Shown here: piece after piece, positions 7,461-16,025 of the stretch | How positions within the stretch are numbered: position 1 is the first letter of the stretch | Layout of the letters: each line of letters begins with the position of its first letter | NCBI GenBank assembly: GCA_039030395.1 | Contig: JBCCEF010000025.1 | Location: forward strand, 1 to 64,000 | DNA from: Acidobacteriota bacterium | GTDB lineage: Bacteria; Acidobacteriota; Thermoanaerobaculia; Multivoradales; JBCCEF01 | Direction: 5' to 3' | Length of the DNA: 64,000 nt | Notes under the pieces: model-generated | Databases searched by the model: none | What the model was told of the DNA's origin: nothing | The model's input: the letters and a program-made list of their open reading frames with translations, nothing else | Program-made: the position numbers and the translations under genes

Positions 7461-9706
7461 CGGCTCGCTCCGTCCGACTGCGCCTTCCGCAGATCGAAGG
7501 TCTTGACGTTGAAGGCCGCGTCCATTGCCCGCAGGAGGACGAGGCGCGCTTCGGAAGGCACTTCCACCTCCACCGACTCCCGGCGGCCGTCGAGCAGGCC
7601 GTCCGTCGGCTGAACGGCCCGCCAAGCCTCGCCGTCGACGCTCACTTCGAGCTGGCGCAGGGGATTCCAGCGATCGACCAGTTCCACCGTCGCGGTGGTG
7701 CCGCGCCAGAAGGTGGCGGCCAACTCCGGAACCGTGTGGTCGATCAGCACCGGGCCGGTCACCTGCGTCTCGCTGGCCGGTTCACCGCCCTCGTTGCCTT
7801 CTCTGTCGTCGGCCTCCAGCCGGAAGCGGTAAATGCCGTCCGGCAGGGCGGTCGCATCGAAGCTGTAGTGGGTCGCCTCGAGATCCTCCTCGACCACCAT
7901 CCAGGGATCGGCGGCGGTCGCTTCCTCCGGTCGCACCGACAGTCGGTAGCGCAGCTCGTCGCCGTTGCCGTCCTCGGCGGTCCAGCGTAGCGAGCGGTAG
8001 CCCTTCTTCCACAGGGTCTTGAGGCGCGCATCGGTCTTGCCGTCGTCCTCGCCGACGGTGGTGAAGATGCCGTCGCGGTTGGGGCTCGCCGGCTCGTAGA
8101 TCTGATTCGACGGATTGAAGTTACTGCGCACCAGCACCTCGCCCGGGTCGAGGGCCTGGAAGGCGGTGATCTTCGGCGCCACATTGACCTGGCGATAGCT
8201 CACCTCGACGGCGGACACCACCGGCGCACCTCGGCCGGCCGCACCTCGGCCGGCGGCAAGGCGCACGCGCCACTGCAGCCTGCGGCCGGGGGGAGCGATC
8301 TCGGCCAGCGCCACCTCCGCCAGAGCGACGCCGCCGGTGGGTCGGTCGACCTGCCGCGACACGCCCTTCTGCCAAGTGGACCAGGTGGCGTCCGGCGTCG
8401 CACTCAGGCCGCTCCGCACGGACCATTGCAGCTCGGCCCCGGGCGGCAGCTCGCCACGCCAGCGGAGGGTGCCAAAGCGAGCGAGCTGGCCGGCATCGAG
8501 CACCACGCTCTGGTAAGTGCCCACCGCCCGTTCCCGACCGGTGGGACGGTAAACGGCTGCGGCGTTGCTGGTGACAAAGGTTGGGCCGGCACCTTCCTCC
8601 GCTTCGACGAGGGCGACGATCTGACGATCCTCGACGGTGGCTTCGAGCACCCGCTCGTCGCCATCGAAGGAAAAGACCTGCCCTTCGAGGCCGGTCGCCG
8701 CCCACAGGCGGCCGCTGCGCCAGGCGAGGTCGAAGACCGTTTCGTTGTCCGTCTCCCAGCGGGTTTCCACCGCCCCCGAGGGCGCAATGTCGAGCAACCG
8801 AGTGCGCGGTCCCTGGTAGCCGCTCCGGCGGCTGCCGGCGGAGCTCCCTTCGACCACCTTGACGGAACCGCCCTCGGCCTGATCCTCATCATCGTCATCG
8901 GAGCTGGACGAGCCATTGCCGGAGGAGAGGTCCACCAGACTCGATTCCGACGCCAGGGCGGCCGCGTAGATCGTTCCGTCCGGCGACTCCTCCAGGGCGA
9001 CGATCTCCGGCTCGTCGGCGTCGTACAGGGTGCGCACGAGGACCTTCGAGCCGGATCCGCGGAGGTGCTGCACCAGGCCCTCCCCGGCGGTGCCGATCAG
9101 CACCGAGCCGTCGGAGCGAACGGAGAGGGTGCGGATGTGGCCGCTCCCCAGGTCGTGGAGGGTGGTGGCGACACCCTCCGGGTCCACCTGAAAGAGCTTG
9201 CCGGTGGTGCCGGTGGCGACCAGCAGATCCTCACCGCGGCGCTCGAGCGCCCAGACGTAGACCTCGCCGGAGTCGAAGAACACTCGCGCCTCGCTCCCCT
9301 CACGCCAGCGGTAAACCTTGCCGCCGGGCGAGCTGCCGGCGTAGACCGTTCCGTCCGGGTCGACCCATAAGGCGAAGACCTGCGGCTCTTCCGTTTCGAA
9401 CAGGGTGCGCACTTCGCCGGCCTCGGATACATGGAGCACCCGGCCGGAATTGCCTGTCCCCACCACCACCCCGCCCTGAGGGTGAGCGACGGCGGCGAAG
9501 GCGAAGGGTTCTTCGAGGGCGACGGTGCGCTCCAGATCCATCCCCAAAGAGAGCCGGCCGGCGGTGTCGACGGACACCCCGTCGAGGGTGCCGGTGAGGA
9601 AGGAGGCACGGGTATCGGTCTGAAAGAACTGCACTTCCGCCGCGCTTAGCGTCGCGGCCGTCCACAGGGCGCTCAGGCCGAATACGAGAATCGAAAATCT
9701 TCTCAC
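7457..9706 (-). CDS. Secreted beta-propeller protein with C-terminal beta-sandwich region
   Basis: A protein of 749 residues with a signal peptide (about residues 1-22, ending in TLSAAE). Residues 50-400 contain repeated WD/NHL-like blades with motifs such as GGVVVGTGNSGRVLHVS, DGTVYAGSSPGGKVYRW, DLLVATGTTGKLFQVD and GSVLIGTAGEGLVQHL. They are interrupted near 265-290 by an acidic low-complexity insert (SSSSDDDDEDQAEGG). Residues 420-740 look like fibronectin/Ig-type beta domains (DGIYRFRLEADDREGNEGGE). No catalytic residues are evident, so it may be a binding or scaffold protein in the periplasm or on the surface. ATG 9706 overlaps the stop of the S55 peptidase gene by 4 bases, and its own stop overlaps coaD. 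I do not recognise a named family. Confidence 0.78.
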   Translation of the reverse strand: MRRFSILVFGLSALWTAATLSAAEVQFFQTDTRASFLTGTLDGVSVDTAGRLSLGMDLERTVALEEPFAFAAVAHPQGGVVVGTGNSGRVLHVSEAGEVRTLFETEEPQVFALWVDPDGTVYAGSSPGGKVYRWREGSEARVFFDSGEVYVWALERRGEDLLVATGTTGKLFQVDPEGVATTLHDLGSGHIRTLSVRSDGSVLIGTAGEGLVQHLRGSGSKVLVRTLYDADEPEIVALEESPDGTIYAAALASESSLVDLSSGNGSSSSDDDDEDQAEGGSVKVVEGSSAGSRRSGYQGPRTRLLDIAPSGAVETRWETDNETVFDLAWRSGRLWAATGLEGQVFSFDGDERVLEATVEDRQIVALVEAEEGAGPTFVTSNAAAVYRPTGRERAVGTYQSVVLDAGQLARFGTLRWRGELPPGAELQWSVRSGLSATPDATWSTWQKGVSRQVDRPTGGVALAEVALAEIAPPGRRLQWRVRLAAGRGAAGRGAPVVSAVEVSYRQVNVAPKITAFQALDPGEVLVRSNFNPSNQIYEPASPNRDGIFTTVGEDDGKTDARLKTLWKKGYRSLRWTAEDGNGDELRYRLSVRPEEATAADPWMVVEEDLEATHYSFDATALPDGIYRFRLEADDREGNEGGEPASETQVTGPVLIDHTVPELAATFWRGTTATVELVDRWNPLRQLEVSVDGEAWRAVQPTDGLLDGRRESVEVEVPSEARLVLLRAMDAAFNVKTFDLRKAQSDGASR

Positions 9707-11577
9707 CGGGACTCCTTGCTCAATGAACCTGTCGGCGTCGGCCTCGCTCCGGTGCCGGCCGCCTTGCGGGAAACCTGCAGGTCAATACGGGCAACCCCCT
9801 CGATCGGCACTTCGGATGCCACCGTCTCGTCGGCGACGATTTTGAGGCGCACGCCGGACGCCGAGGCAGTGGTGCCGGCGGCCCCCCAAAGAGAGCGCAT
9901 CGAAGGAGGCAGCTCCGGCAGCAGCTCTCCACCGGCCGCCAGGCCCGCTCCTTCGACCGCCGCCAAAAGCGCCAGGTCCCGCTTCGAGCGATAGGCGCGC
10001 AGCCGCTCGAGGGCCTGATCGAGGTTGGTCGGTTCCGCCTTTTCCAGGGTAAAACGGGCCACGTCGACGCTCGGTCCGTCGCCGACGAACAGGTAGAGCT
10101 TGCCGTCGTTCAGGTGTTCCGGCACCTCGAAGGTGAGGGTGCGGCGTTCGGTTTCCCCGCGAAACGGCGTCGTTTCCAAGAACAGGCGGACCGTATCGCC
10201 CGGCGCCACCACCGAGCGATCGGCGTGGGCCGCCACCAACGAAGCGGTGCGCGGTTCCGGCCACTGGGAGACGTCGATCTCGATCGATTCGACCTCGATC
10301 TCTTCGAAAGCGTTCTGGATCAGGAAGCCGCCGAAGGCCAGCACCAGGGTCGACGCCTCGGCCACCGCCGAGCCGCCATCGAAGCTCTGCTCGATTTCGA
10401 GATCTTCATAGTCGGCCAAACGGAAGCGTGCCGTGATGTCCAGGCCCTGCAAGCCATTCTGGTAGCTCGACGCCTCCAGAGCGCCGAGCACCGACAGGGA
10501 AACCAGCGCCGGCGTCAGGGCCGGAATGGGCGCCAGACGAACGTTGTACTCGTCCAGCGGCTCGTCGCCGGAGCGCATCCTGAGGCGCAGCGGAATCATC
10601 TCCGGCGCCGGTCCCACCCGGCCGCGAATCCCCGCCTGGCGATCCTGAGAGAAGGTGCCCACCACCGGGCCGACATTCGAAATCTTGAAGGAACTCGACA
10701 GCGAGGACAGCACCATCACGACTTCCGACGTCGCCAGCGGCATGTCGAGGGCACCGGCCCCGAGAAAGGCGTGGCCGAAGGCGAGAACGTCCTCTCCGTC
10801 GACATCCGTGACGGTGGCGTTGGCGGCCAGGGTGAGGTCCCCTTCGATCAACACCGCCGCCACGGCACCGCCGGGCACGATGGGCGCCGACGCCCGCGAC
10901 CGACCGGCCGGGGCCGCCGACCCGAGGGAGCGCTGCAGCACCCCCCCGCCCAGCTCACCGAAGCCCGAAAACGCCCACTGCAAGCCAGTGCGCGCTTCCC
11001 CGAAGGGCGTTCGCCCGAGGGCCATCGGTCCCAGGAAGCGAGACAGTTCTTTCTCCAGCAGGTCTGTCGGGAGATCGCCCGTCGCCAGGTCCCGCCAGCT
11101 CCAGGCCAGCGAACCGGCCGCCGCCTTGATCGGCGCCTCCGATGGCAGGCCCTGGGCAGGGATTTCCCGCATCAACTCAATCGGAGTGATACCGGCGATC
11201 GCCCCCTGGGAGAAAGACCAGGAGAAGGCCACGGCGCCGGCCAGGCGATCGTCGAAGTAGACCGGGCTGCCGCTCATTCCCGCCGCCACGCCGCTCTTCT
11301 CCAGGCCGTGGCCGGAGAGGCGCGCCAGGATGTAGCTCACACCGGGGCTGACGTTGCGCATCACTCCGACCACCTCCGCCTCGAAGCGTGCCGGCTCGGT
11401 ACCGGAGAACACCGACAGCCCATAGCCCCTTTGACCGGGCTGGATCTCATCGAGATCGATGGTCGGAGCGGTGGCGAAGGCGGAAGAGGCGCACAGCAGA
11501 CCGACCAGCGCCGCAATCAGAGCGAGGGAACCTAAAAGGCGGGGGGATCTTCGGAGCATGGCTGGGTCGGACATCAT
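9703..11577 (-). CDS. Secreted S55 (SpoIVB-like) serine peptidase domain protein
   Basis: A protein of 624 residues with an N-terminal signal or anchor segment (about residues 12-36). The S55 serine motif GMSGSPVY lies early (near residue 98-105), within ARLSGHGLEKSGVAAGMSG. A Gly-His motif (VLAFGHAFLGAG) follows near residue 275 and a VVGTFSQDRQAGI block after it. In Bacillus SpoIVB the order is His first and Ser last, so the order here appears permuted. The remaining C-terminal 250 residues are beta-rich without a recognised motif. It would be a periplasmic processing protease or a derivative; the substrate is unknown. It starts 1 base after the Sua5/YrdC gene and overlaps the propeller gene by ATGA, so the two exported proteins may work together. 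Confidence 0.75.
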   Translation of the reverse strand: MMSDPAMLRRSPRLLGSLALIAALVGLLCASSAFATAPTIDLDEIQPGQRGYGLSVFSGTEPARFEAEVVGVMRNVSPGVSYILARLSGHGLEKSGVAAGMSGSPVYFDDRLAGAVAFSWSFSQGAIAGITPIELMREIPAQGLPSEAPIKAAAGSLAWSWRDLATGDLPTDLLEKELSRFLGPMALGRTPFGEARTGLQWAFSGFGELGGGVLQRSLGSAAPAGRSRASAPIVPGGAVAAVLIEGDLTLAANATVTDVDGEDVLAFGHAFLGAGALDMPLATSEVVMVLSSLSSSFKISNVGPVVGTFSQDRQAGIRGRVGPAPEMIPLRLRMRSGDEPLDEYNVRLAPIPALTPALVSLSVLGALEASSYQNGLQGLDITARFRLADYEDLEIEQSFDGGSAVAEASTLVLAFGGFLIQNAFEEIEVESIEIDVSQWPEPRTASLVAAHADRSVVAPGDTVRLFLETTPFRGETERRTLTFEVPEHLNDGKLYLFVGDGPSVDVARFTLEKAEPTNLDQALERLRAYRSKRDLALLAAVEGAGLAAGGELLPELPPSMRSLWGAAGTTASASGVRLKIVADETVASEVPIEGVARIDLQVSRKAAGTGARPTPTGSLSKESR

Positions 11578-11578
11578 C

Positions 11579-12268
11579 TCAATCCCTATACGTCAATGCC
11601 GGCGCGGCGGTCTCCATCAGCTCATCGAGGGCCGGTCCCTGAAAGGCGCCGAGGCGCAGCACCCGCGGCGCCGAACCGGAGAGATCGATCAGCGTAGATG
11701 GCGGTCCGCCATGCAGCCGGCCACCGTCGATCACCGCATCCCCACCCTGAGAAACACCGTCCCGACGCCCGAATTCCGCCATCCAATCGGCAACCGACAG
11801 GGCATCGAGGAATGGCGCCTCGCCGCTACGGTTCGCACTGGTGGCGGTGAGCGGGCCGGTCTCTTCGAGCAGTCGCCGCAGGCCGGCGTGGGCCGGCCGT
11901 CGCACCGCCAGGGTCCGACGACCGGCCGAAGCGGCCAAAGGCTCGGCGATCGGCAAGACCGCGGTCAGAGGCGCCGGCCAGTGCGAGCCGAGCACTGTCC
12001 GCACCGCTTTCGAAGCCTTCACTCCAAGGCCTGCGAGCTGCGCCATGGAGGCCACCACCACCGGCAGCGGTTGATCCGCTCGGCGCCCCTTGAGGGCGAA
12101 GACCCGATCCACCGCCGTTCGATCGTCCGGCGCCGCCGCCAGACCATAGCTCGATTCCGTGGGGATCGCCAAAACACCGCCGGCTGGCGGCAAGGGCCGC
12201 CAGCGACTGGCGGCAAAGGCATCGGATTTCGCAACTTCTTCCGCCGGCAGCGGCACGATCTTCACCAC
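11579..12268 (-). CDS. tsaC: Sua5/YciO/YrdC family, threonylcarbamoyl-AMP synthase
   Basis: A protein of 229 residues if started at the GTG at 12268. It would make threonylcarbamoyl-AMP from threonine, bicarbonate and ATP for t6A37 modification of tRNA. Family motifs seen are AIPTESSYGLAA near the N-terminus, VFALKGRRADQPLPVVV (the KxR...P nucleotide region), LTAVLP, VRRPAHAGLRRLL and TATSANRSGE. The Sua5 C-terminal extension is absent. In-frame starts up to 12367 would lie deep inside recN, while the GTG lies just after the recN stop with AAGGTG upstream. It sits between recN and the S55 peptidase gene in the operon. Members vary in specificity, so the symbol is by family. Confidence 0.85.
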   Translation of the reverse strand: MVKIVPLPAEEVAKSDAFAASRWRPLPPAGGVLAIPTESSYGLAAAPDDRTAVDRVFALKGRRADQPLPVVVASMAQLAGLGVKASKAVRTVLGSHWPAPLTAVLPIAEPLAASAGRRTLAVRRPAHAGLRRLLEETGPLTATSANRSGEAPFLDALSVADWMAEFGRRDGVSQGGDAVIDGGRLHGGPPSTLIDLSGSAPRVLRLGAFQGPALDELMETAAPALTYRD

Positions 12269-12272
12269 CGGC

Positions 12273-14045
12273 CTACGACACCTTGGCTTTCTCGGCCGGA
12301 GCGCCGGTCCCCTGAGCGACCAACTCCCGGGCATGGGAGAGGGTGAGATCGGTCGTCGCCTCGCCACCGAGCATGCGAGCGACCTCCGCCACCCGGGCGT
12401 CTTCGTCCAGGACCTGGACCCGAGTGCGGGTTCGCTCCTCCTCGACCGTCTTTTGGATACGGAAATGATGGTGGCCGAAGCTCGCCACCTGCGGCAGATG
12501 GGTCACCACCAGCACCTGGGAGGATGCCCCCAACCGCCGCAGCTTGCGCCCAAGGGCCGCCGCCTGGGCGCCGCCGATGCCGGTGTCCACTTCGTCGAAG
12601 ACCAGCGCCGAGCCCGGCGACACCGGGTCCGTGGACGCCCGATCAGCGGGCGCGGCGAGCTGCAGGGCAAGATAGATGCGCGACAGCTCGCCGCCGGAAG
12701 CGATCACCGACAGGGGCCGCTCCTCCTCACCGGGGTTGGGGGCAAACTGAAAAACCACCTGGTCGATTCCCTGAGGACCGAAATCCACTCCTCCATCGAA
12801 CGCCTCTCCGGACAGAGTGAGGGGACTGTCGGCGCGCGGACGGCGCTCCAAGTCCACTCCCAACCGAGCCTTCTCCAAACCGAGGTCCGACAGCTCACCT
12901 TCGATGCTCCGGGCGAGTTGTTCGCCCCATTCCCGGCGGCCGGCGGAAAGGGCGAGGGCTGCCTGCTCGTAGCGCCTGAGCGCCTTCGACGCCTCTTCTT
13001 CCAGGGCCGCCCGGTTTTCTTCAGCAGCGGTGAGTTGCTCGATCTCCCGGCGCATTGCCGCGCACCGCTCCAGCAACTCGCCGCAGCTCGCCGCCCGGTG
13101 CTTGCGCAGTAGCCGTTCGAGCAAGGCCAGACGCTCTTCGACCTCATCGAGGCGCGCTGGATCGGCCTCCAATCCATCGAGCCGGCGGCGCATCCCCTCG
13201 GTCACCTCTTCGAGGCGGGTGCGCACTTCCAGCAGTTCCTTGAGCCAATCTGCGGCGGCCGGCTCCCACTGCTCGATGCGTTCGAGAAGACCTTCGCTGG
13301 TGCCCAGCCGATCGACCGCGGCACCGTCCCCCTCGAACAACAGATCGTAGGAGCCGGCGAGGGCCTGGACGATGGCCTCGGCGTTGCGCAGAACGTCGCG
13401 TTCCTGGCGCAGCGCCTCGTCCTCCCCTTCGCTGACCCGCGCCGCTTCGATCTCCGCCGCCTGGAAGGACAGCAAATCCAGCCGCTCGGAGCGCTCCGCC
13501 TCGTCGCCGGAGAGCCTGTCGAGACCACCGGTGAGCTCGTGCCACTCCCCGTATGCTGTTTCGACGGCACGCAGCCGCTCGGCCGCCTCGCTCCCGCCGC
13601 TCAAATCGAGCCAGGCGCGTTGGAGTTCGGGATCGATCAGGCCCAGCTCGTCGCGCTGCCCGTGAATCCGAAGTAGCGTCGGCGCCAGTTCCGCCAGCAG
13701 CCGCAGGGTGGTCGGCTGATCATTGACGTAGACGCGGTTGCGGCCGCTCCTGCTGATCTCCCGGCGGATCAAGAGATCTTCGCCCTCGGCCTCGACGCCG
13801 GCCGCGGCCAGGATCTCCCGCCAGGCCTCGCCGGCCGGCTGAAATCGGGCGATCACCGACAAGGAATCGGAGCCGGTGCGGATCAGGTCGCTGTCGGCCC
13901 GCGAGCCAGCCGCCAGACCGAGGGAATCCACCACGATGGACTTGCCGGCACCGGTTTCGCCGGTGAGAACCGTCAGGCCCGGTTCGAATTCGAGGGAAGT
14001 GCTCTCGACGACGGCGAGATTGCGGATATGCAGTTCGCGCAGCAT
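12273..14045 (-). CDS. recN: DNA repair protein RecN
   Basis: An SMC-like ATPase of 590 residues (typical RecN about 550-570) acting early in double-strand-break repair. The N-terminus reads MLRELHIRNLAVVE, followed by the Walker A GETGAGKS at residues 29-36. A long coiled coil occupies about residues 160-370. The C-terminal ABC half has IASGGELSRIYLALQL (signature) and LVFDEVDTGIGG (Walker B), then QVLVVTHLPQVAS. It is the first gene of the operon running down to the deaminase gene, with the Sua5/YrdC start 4 bases after its stop. The ATG start matches the family exactly. Confidence 0.96.
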   Translation of the reverse strand: MLRELHIRNLAVVESTSLEFEPGLTVLTGETGAGKSIVVDSLGLAAGSRADSDLIRTGSDSLSVIARFQPAGEAWREILAAAGVEAEGEDLLIRREISRSGRNRVYVNDQPTTLRLLAELAPTLLRIHGQRDELGLIDPELQRAWLDLSGGSEAAERLRAVETAYGEWHELTGGLDRLSGDEAERSERLDLLSFQAAEIEAARVSEGEDEALRQERDVLRNAEAIVQALAGSYDLLFEGDGAAVDRLGTSEGLLERIEQWEPAAADWLKELLEVRTRLEEVTEGMRRRLDGLEADPARLDEVEERLALLERLLRKHRAASCGELLERCAAMRREIEQLTAAEENRAALEEEASKALRRYEQAALALSAGRREWGEQLARSIEGELSDLGLEKARLGVDLERRPRADSPLTLSGEAFDGGVDFGPQGIDQVVFQFAPNPGEEERPLSVIASGGELSRIYLALQLAAPADRASTDPVSPGSALVFDEVDTGIGGAQAAALGRKLRRLGASSQVLVVTHLPQVASFGHHHFRIQKTVEEERTRTRVQVLDEDARVAEVARMLGGEATTDLTLSHARELVAQGTGAPAEKAKVS

Positions 14046-14067
14046 CGTGGACGCCGGGCGCTCGCTC

Positions 14068-15090
14068 TCAGCTAACCGCCGGGCCGTCCCCGGTCTCGGC
14101 CAGGGTCACCCGGTTGCGACCACCCCGCTTGGAGCGCATCAAGGCTTGATCGGCGGCGCCGTAGAGGTCCTCACGGTGCGTCATGCCGGCGCTCAGCTCC
14201 GCCACCCCGAAAGAGCAGGTCACCGATACCGTGAAGTTGCAGTAGTGGTACTCCAGCGAGGCAATGCGCTCGCGCAGCTTGGACGCCAGCGCGACCGCGC
14301 CCTCGGCCGAGGTCTCCGGCGACAGCACAACGAACTCGTCGCCGCCGACGCGGGCGAAGACCTGTTCCGGCCGCAGCACATCGCGCACCAGGGAGGTGAC
14401 CCTTTTGAGCACGAAGTCGCCGCACAGGTGGCCGTAGTTGTCGTTGATCAGCTTGAAATCATCGAGGTCGAACATCACCAGGCTCAGGGGCCGGGAGTGG
14501 CGCAGGGAACGTGCGAATTCGCGCTCCGCTTCCTCTTCGTACTTCCGCTTGTTGAAGATCTCCGTCAACCCGTCGCGGGTCATCAGGTCGTAGATGGTCT
14601 CGTAGTAGGCGTGCTCCGGATCTTCCTCGTGCAGGAACTTGAAGTGCACCGCCGCCACCTGAAACCGGTCGCCGCTCCTGAGCACCGTCGGTTCGTGGAT
14701 GAGCTGGCCGTTGACGTAGGTGCCGTTGGTGCTCCCCAGATCCTCGAGGGTCACATGGCGGCCACGGAAGTAGATGCGGGCGTGGCGCCGGGAGATGGAG
14801 AGAACTTCCGGCAGCGAAATCCCCGCCTTCGGCGACCGCCCCACTTCCAGGCTGGTACCGGAACTCATCCGCAGGCGAGTCCCCAGCCGCTCACCGTCCG
14901 GATGGGCGATGAGGATGAGGTTGGCCTCCACCACGGCTCGCTCGCGGGCCTCTTCCATCACCCCCGTTTCGGCGGTGGCGTAGGCCTGCGTCAAGCCGCT
15001 CTCGTGCAGGCTCGAGATGTCCAGGTTATCCGTATCGTGGACCTGAGCGGTCACTTCCGTGTCGGACTCGCGATGGGACTCTTCGGTCAT
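14068..15090 (-). CDS. FHA-domain diguanylate cyclase
   Basis: A cytoplasmic protein of 340 residues with no transmembrane segment. Residues 60-150 form an FHA phosphothreonine-binding domain (LEVGRSP, SISRRHARIYF, LEDLGSTNGTYVNG). Residues 165-335 form a GGDEF domain with an intact GGDEF active site near residue 249 and the metal-binding FDLDDFKLINDNYGH. It would make cyclic di-GMP from GTP under control of a phosphorylated partner. The allosteric inhibitory site usually found just before the active site (RxxD) reads RPEQ here, so product inhibition is probably lost. The ATG at 15090 follows an in-frame TTG directly. A candidate promoter lies at 15226-15255. A PP2C phosphatase at 40.6 kb would suit a phospho-Thr system but is not linked. 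Confidence 0.93.
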   Translation of the reverse strand: MTEESHRESDTEVTAQVHDTDNLDISSLHESGLTQAYATAETGVMEEARERAVVEANLILIAHPDGERLGTRLRMSSGTSLEVGRSPKAGISLPEVLSISRRHARIYFRGRHVTLEDLGSTNGTYVNGQLIHEPTVLRSGDRFQVAAVHFKFLHEEDPEHAYYETIYDLMTRDGLTEIFNKRKYEEEAEREFARSLRHSRPLSLVMFDLDDFKLINDNYGHLCGDFVLKRVTSLVRDVLRPEQVFARVGGDEFVVLSPETSAEGAVALASKLRERIASLEYHYCNFTVSVTCSFGVAELSAGMTHREDLYGAADQALMRSKRGGRNRVTLAETGDGPAVS

Positions 15091-15225
15091 CAAAGGGCTC
15101 GGAGAAATCAGGCTCGGGACCCTACGGAGAGGTCCGCCGGGAGCCGCGAAACCGCACCGACGGGCGATTCAGCGGCGCCTTGGTACGGTTTGCTGTGCCG
15201 CGGATGGGTGGGGGACATTTGGCTG

Positions 15226-15255
15226 AAAATATCACCCCTTTCGGCGACCGGTCAA
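15226..15255 (-). promoter_or_regulatory. Candidate sigma-70 promoter for the FHA-GGDEF gene
   Basis: On the minus strand TTGACC (15255-15250) and TATTTT (15231-15226) are separated by 18 bases. The AT-rich patch stands out in the otherwise GC-rich 230-bp gap 15091-15321, in which I see no gene. The leader to the ATG would be about 130 bases. Confidence 0.45.
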
Positions 15256-15321
15256 CGTCGCTGCCCCACCGGATCCTGCACCGAATCCCACAGCAACACC
15301 CACGCGCCTCACCGATCTGGA

Positions 15322-16020
15322 TCAGGAATAGAGCTCGACGAACCGGCGCAACAAGCCGTCCGCTTCGGGCGTCGGCCGCACCAGATCTGCCGGCCGTTTG
15401 CCGGCGGGGAGGTAGCCGTCGCGGTACCATTCCAGTCGATCCAGCATGTCACCGGCGCTCATCTCGCTGTGGAACTGGGTACCGTAGACCGGCGCGTCCA
15501 CCTGGCGGATGACCTGGTGGGGACAGGCCGCGGAGTTCGCCAACTCGACGAAATCCGGCGGCAGCCGGGTCACCCGATCGTGGTGACCCAGGTGGACCGG
15601 AAACTGCTCCGGAAACGACTCGAACAGCGGATCCGCCCGTCCGGCGAAGGTGAGCGCAATCGGCAGGGTGCCGACCTCTTCGTGAGCCGGATCGGTCACC
15701 ACCTTCCCGCCGAACATGACGCCGAGGAGTTGATGCCCCCAGCACGAACCGAGAAACGGCCGGCCTTCGTCGATCCATCGACCCACCACGTCGAACAGCG
15801 GCGGAAAGAACGGCTCCGGCCGGGTCACCGAGTGCTCGCCGGAACCACCGACAAAAAGGACATCCGCATCGCTCAGGTCTCGCCAGCGATAGGACACATC
15901 GCGCGCCGCATTGATCACTTGGAGCTGATCTGCAGTGAGATGGCAGCGGGCGCGGAAACACTGCTGTTCCTGGAGTTCGGCCGCCGGATGGAGGCGCACC
16001 TGGAGGAGAACCGCGCGCAT
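15322..16020 (-). CDS. Class I glutamine amidotransferase-like protein
   Basis: A protein of 232 residues of the GMP-synthase-like amidotransferase type. The catalytic triad is visible: Cys 93 in FLGSCWGHQLLG and His 183/Glu 185 in YGTQFHSEMS. It would release ammonia from glutamine or act on a gamma-glutamyl compound. No synthetase domain is attached and no partner is adjacent, so the acceptor is unknown; stand-alone homologues are often annotated only as GMP synthase-like. It starts 5 bases after the proC stop, so it is the third gene of the proline dehydrogenase-proC unit. Some free-standing members hydrolyse gamma-glutamyl compounds, which would fit glutamate/proline metabolism, but this is inference. 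Confidence 0.85.
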   Translation of the reverse strand: MRAVLLQVRLHPAAELQEQQCFRARCHLTADQLQVINAARDVSYRWRDLSDADVLFVGGSGEHSVTRPEPFFPPLFDVVGRWIDEGRPFLGSCWGHQLLGVMFGGKVVTDPAHEEVGTLPIALTFAGRADPLFESFPEQFPVHLGHHDRVTRLPPDFVELANSAACPHQVIRQVDAPVYGTQFHSEMSAGDMLDRLEWYRDGYLPAGKRPADLVRPTPEADGLLRRFVELYS

Positions 16021-16025
16021 CGGGG

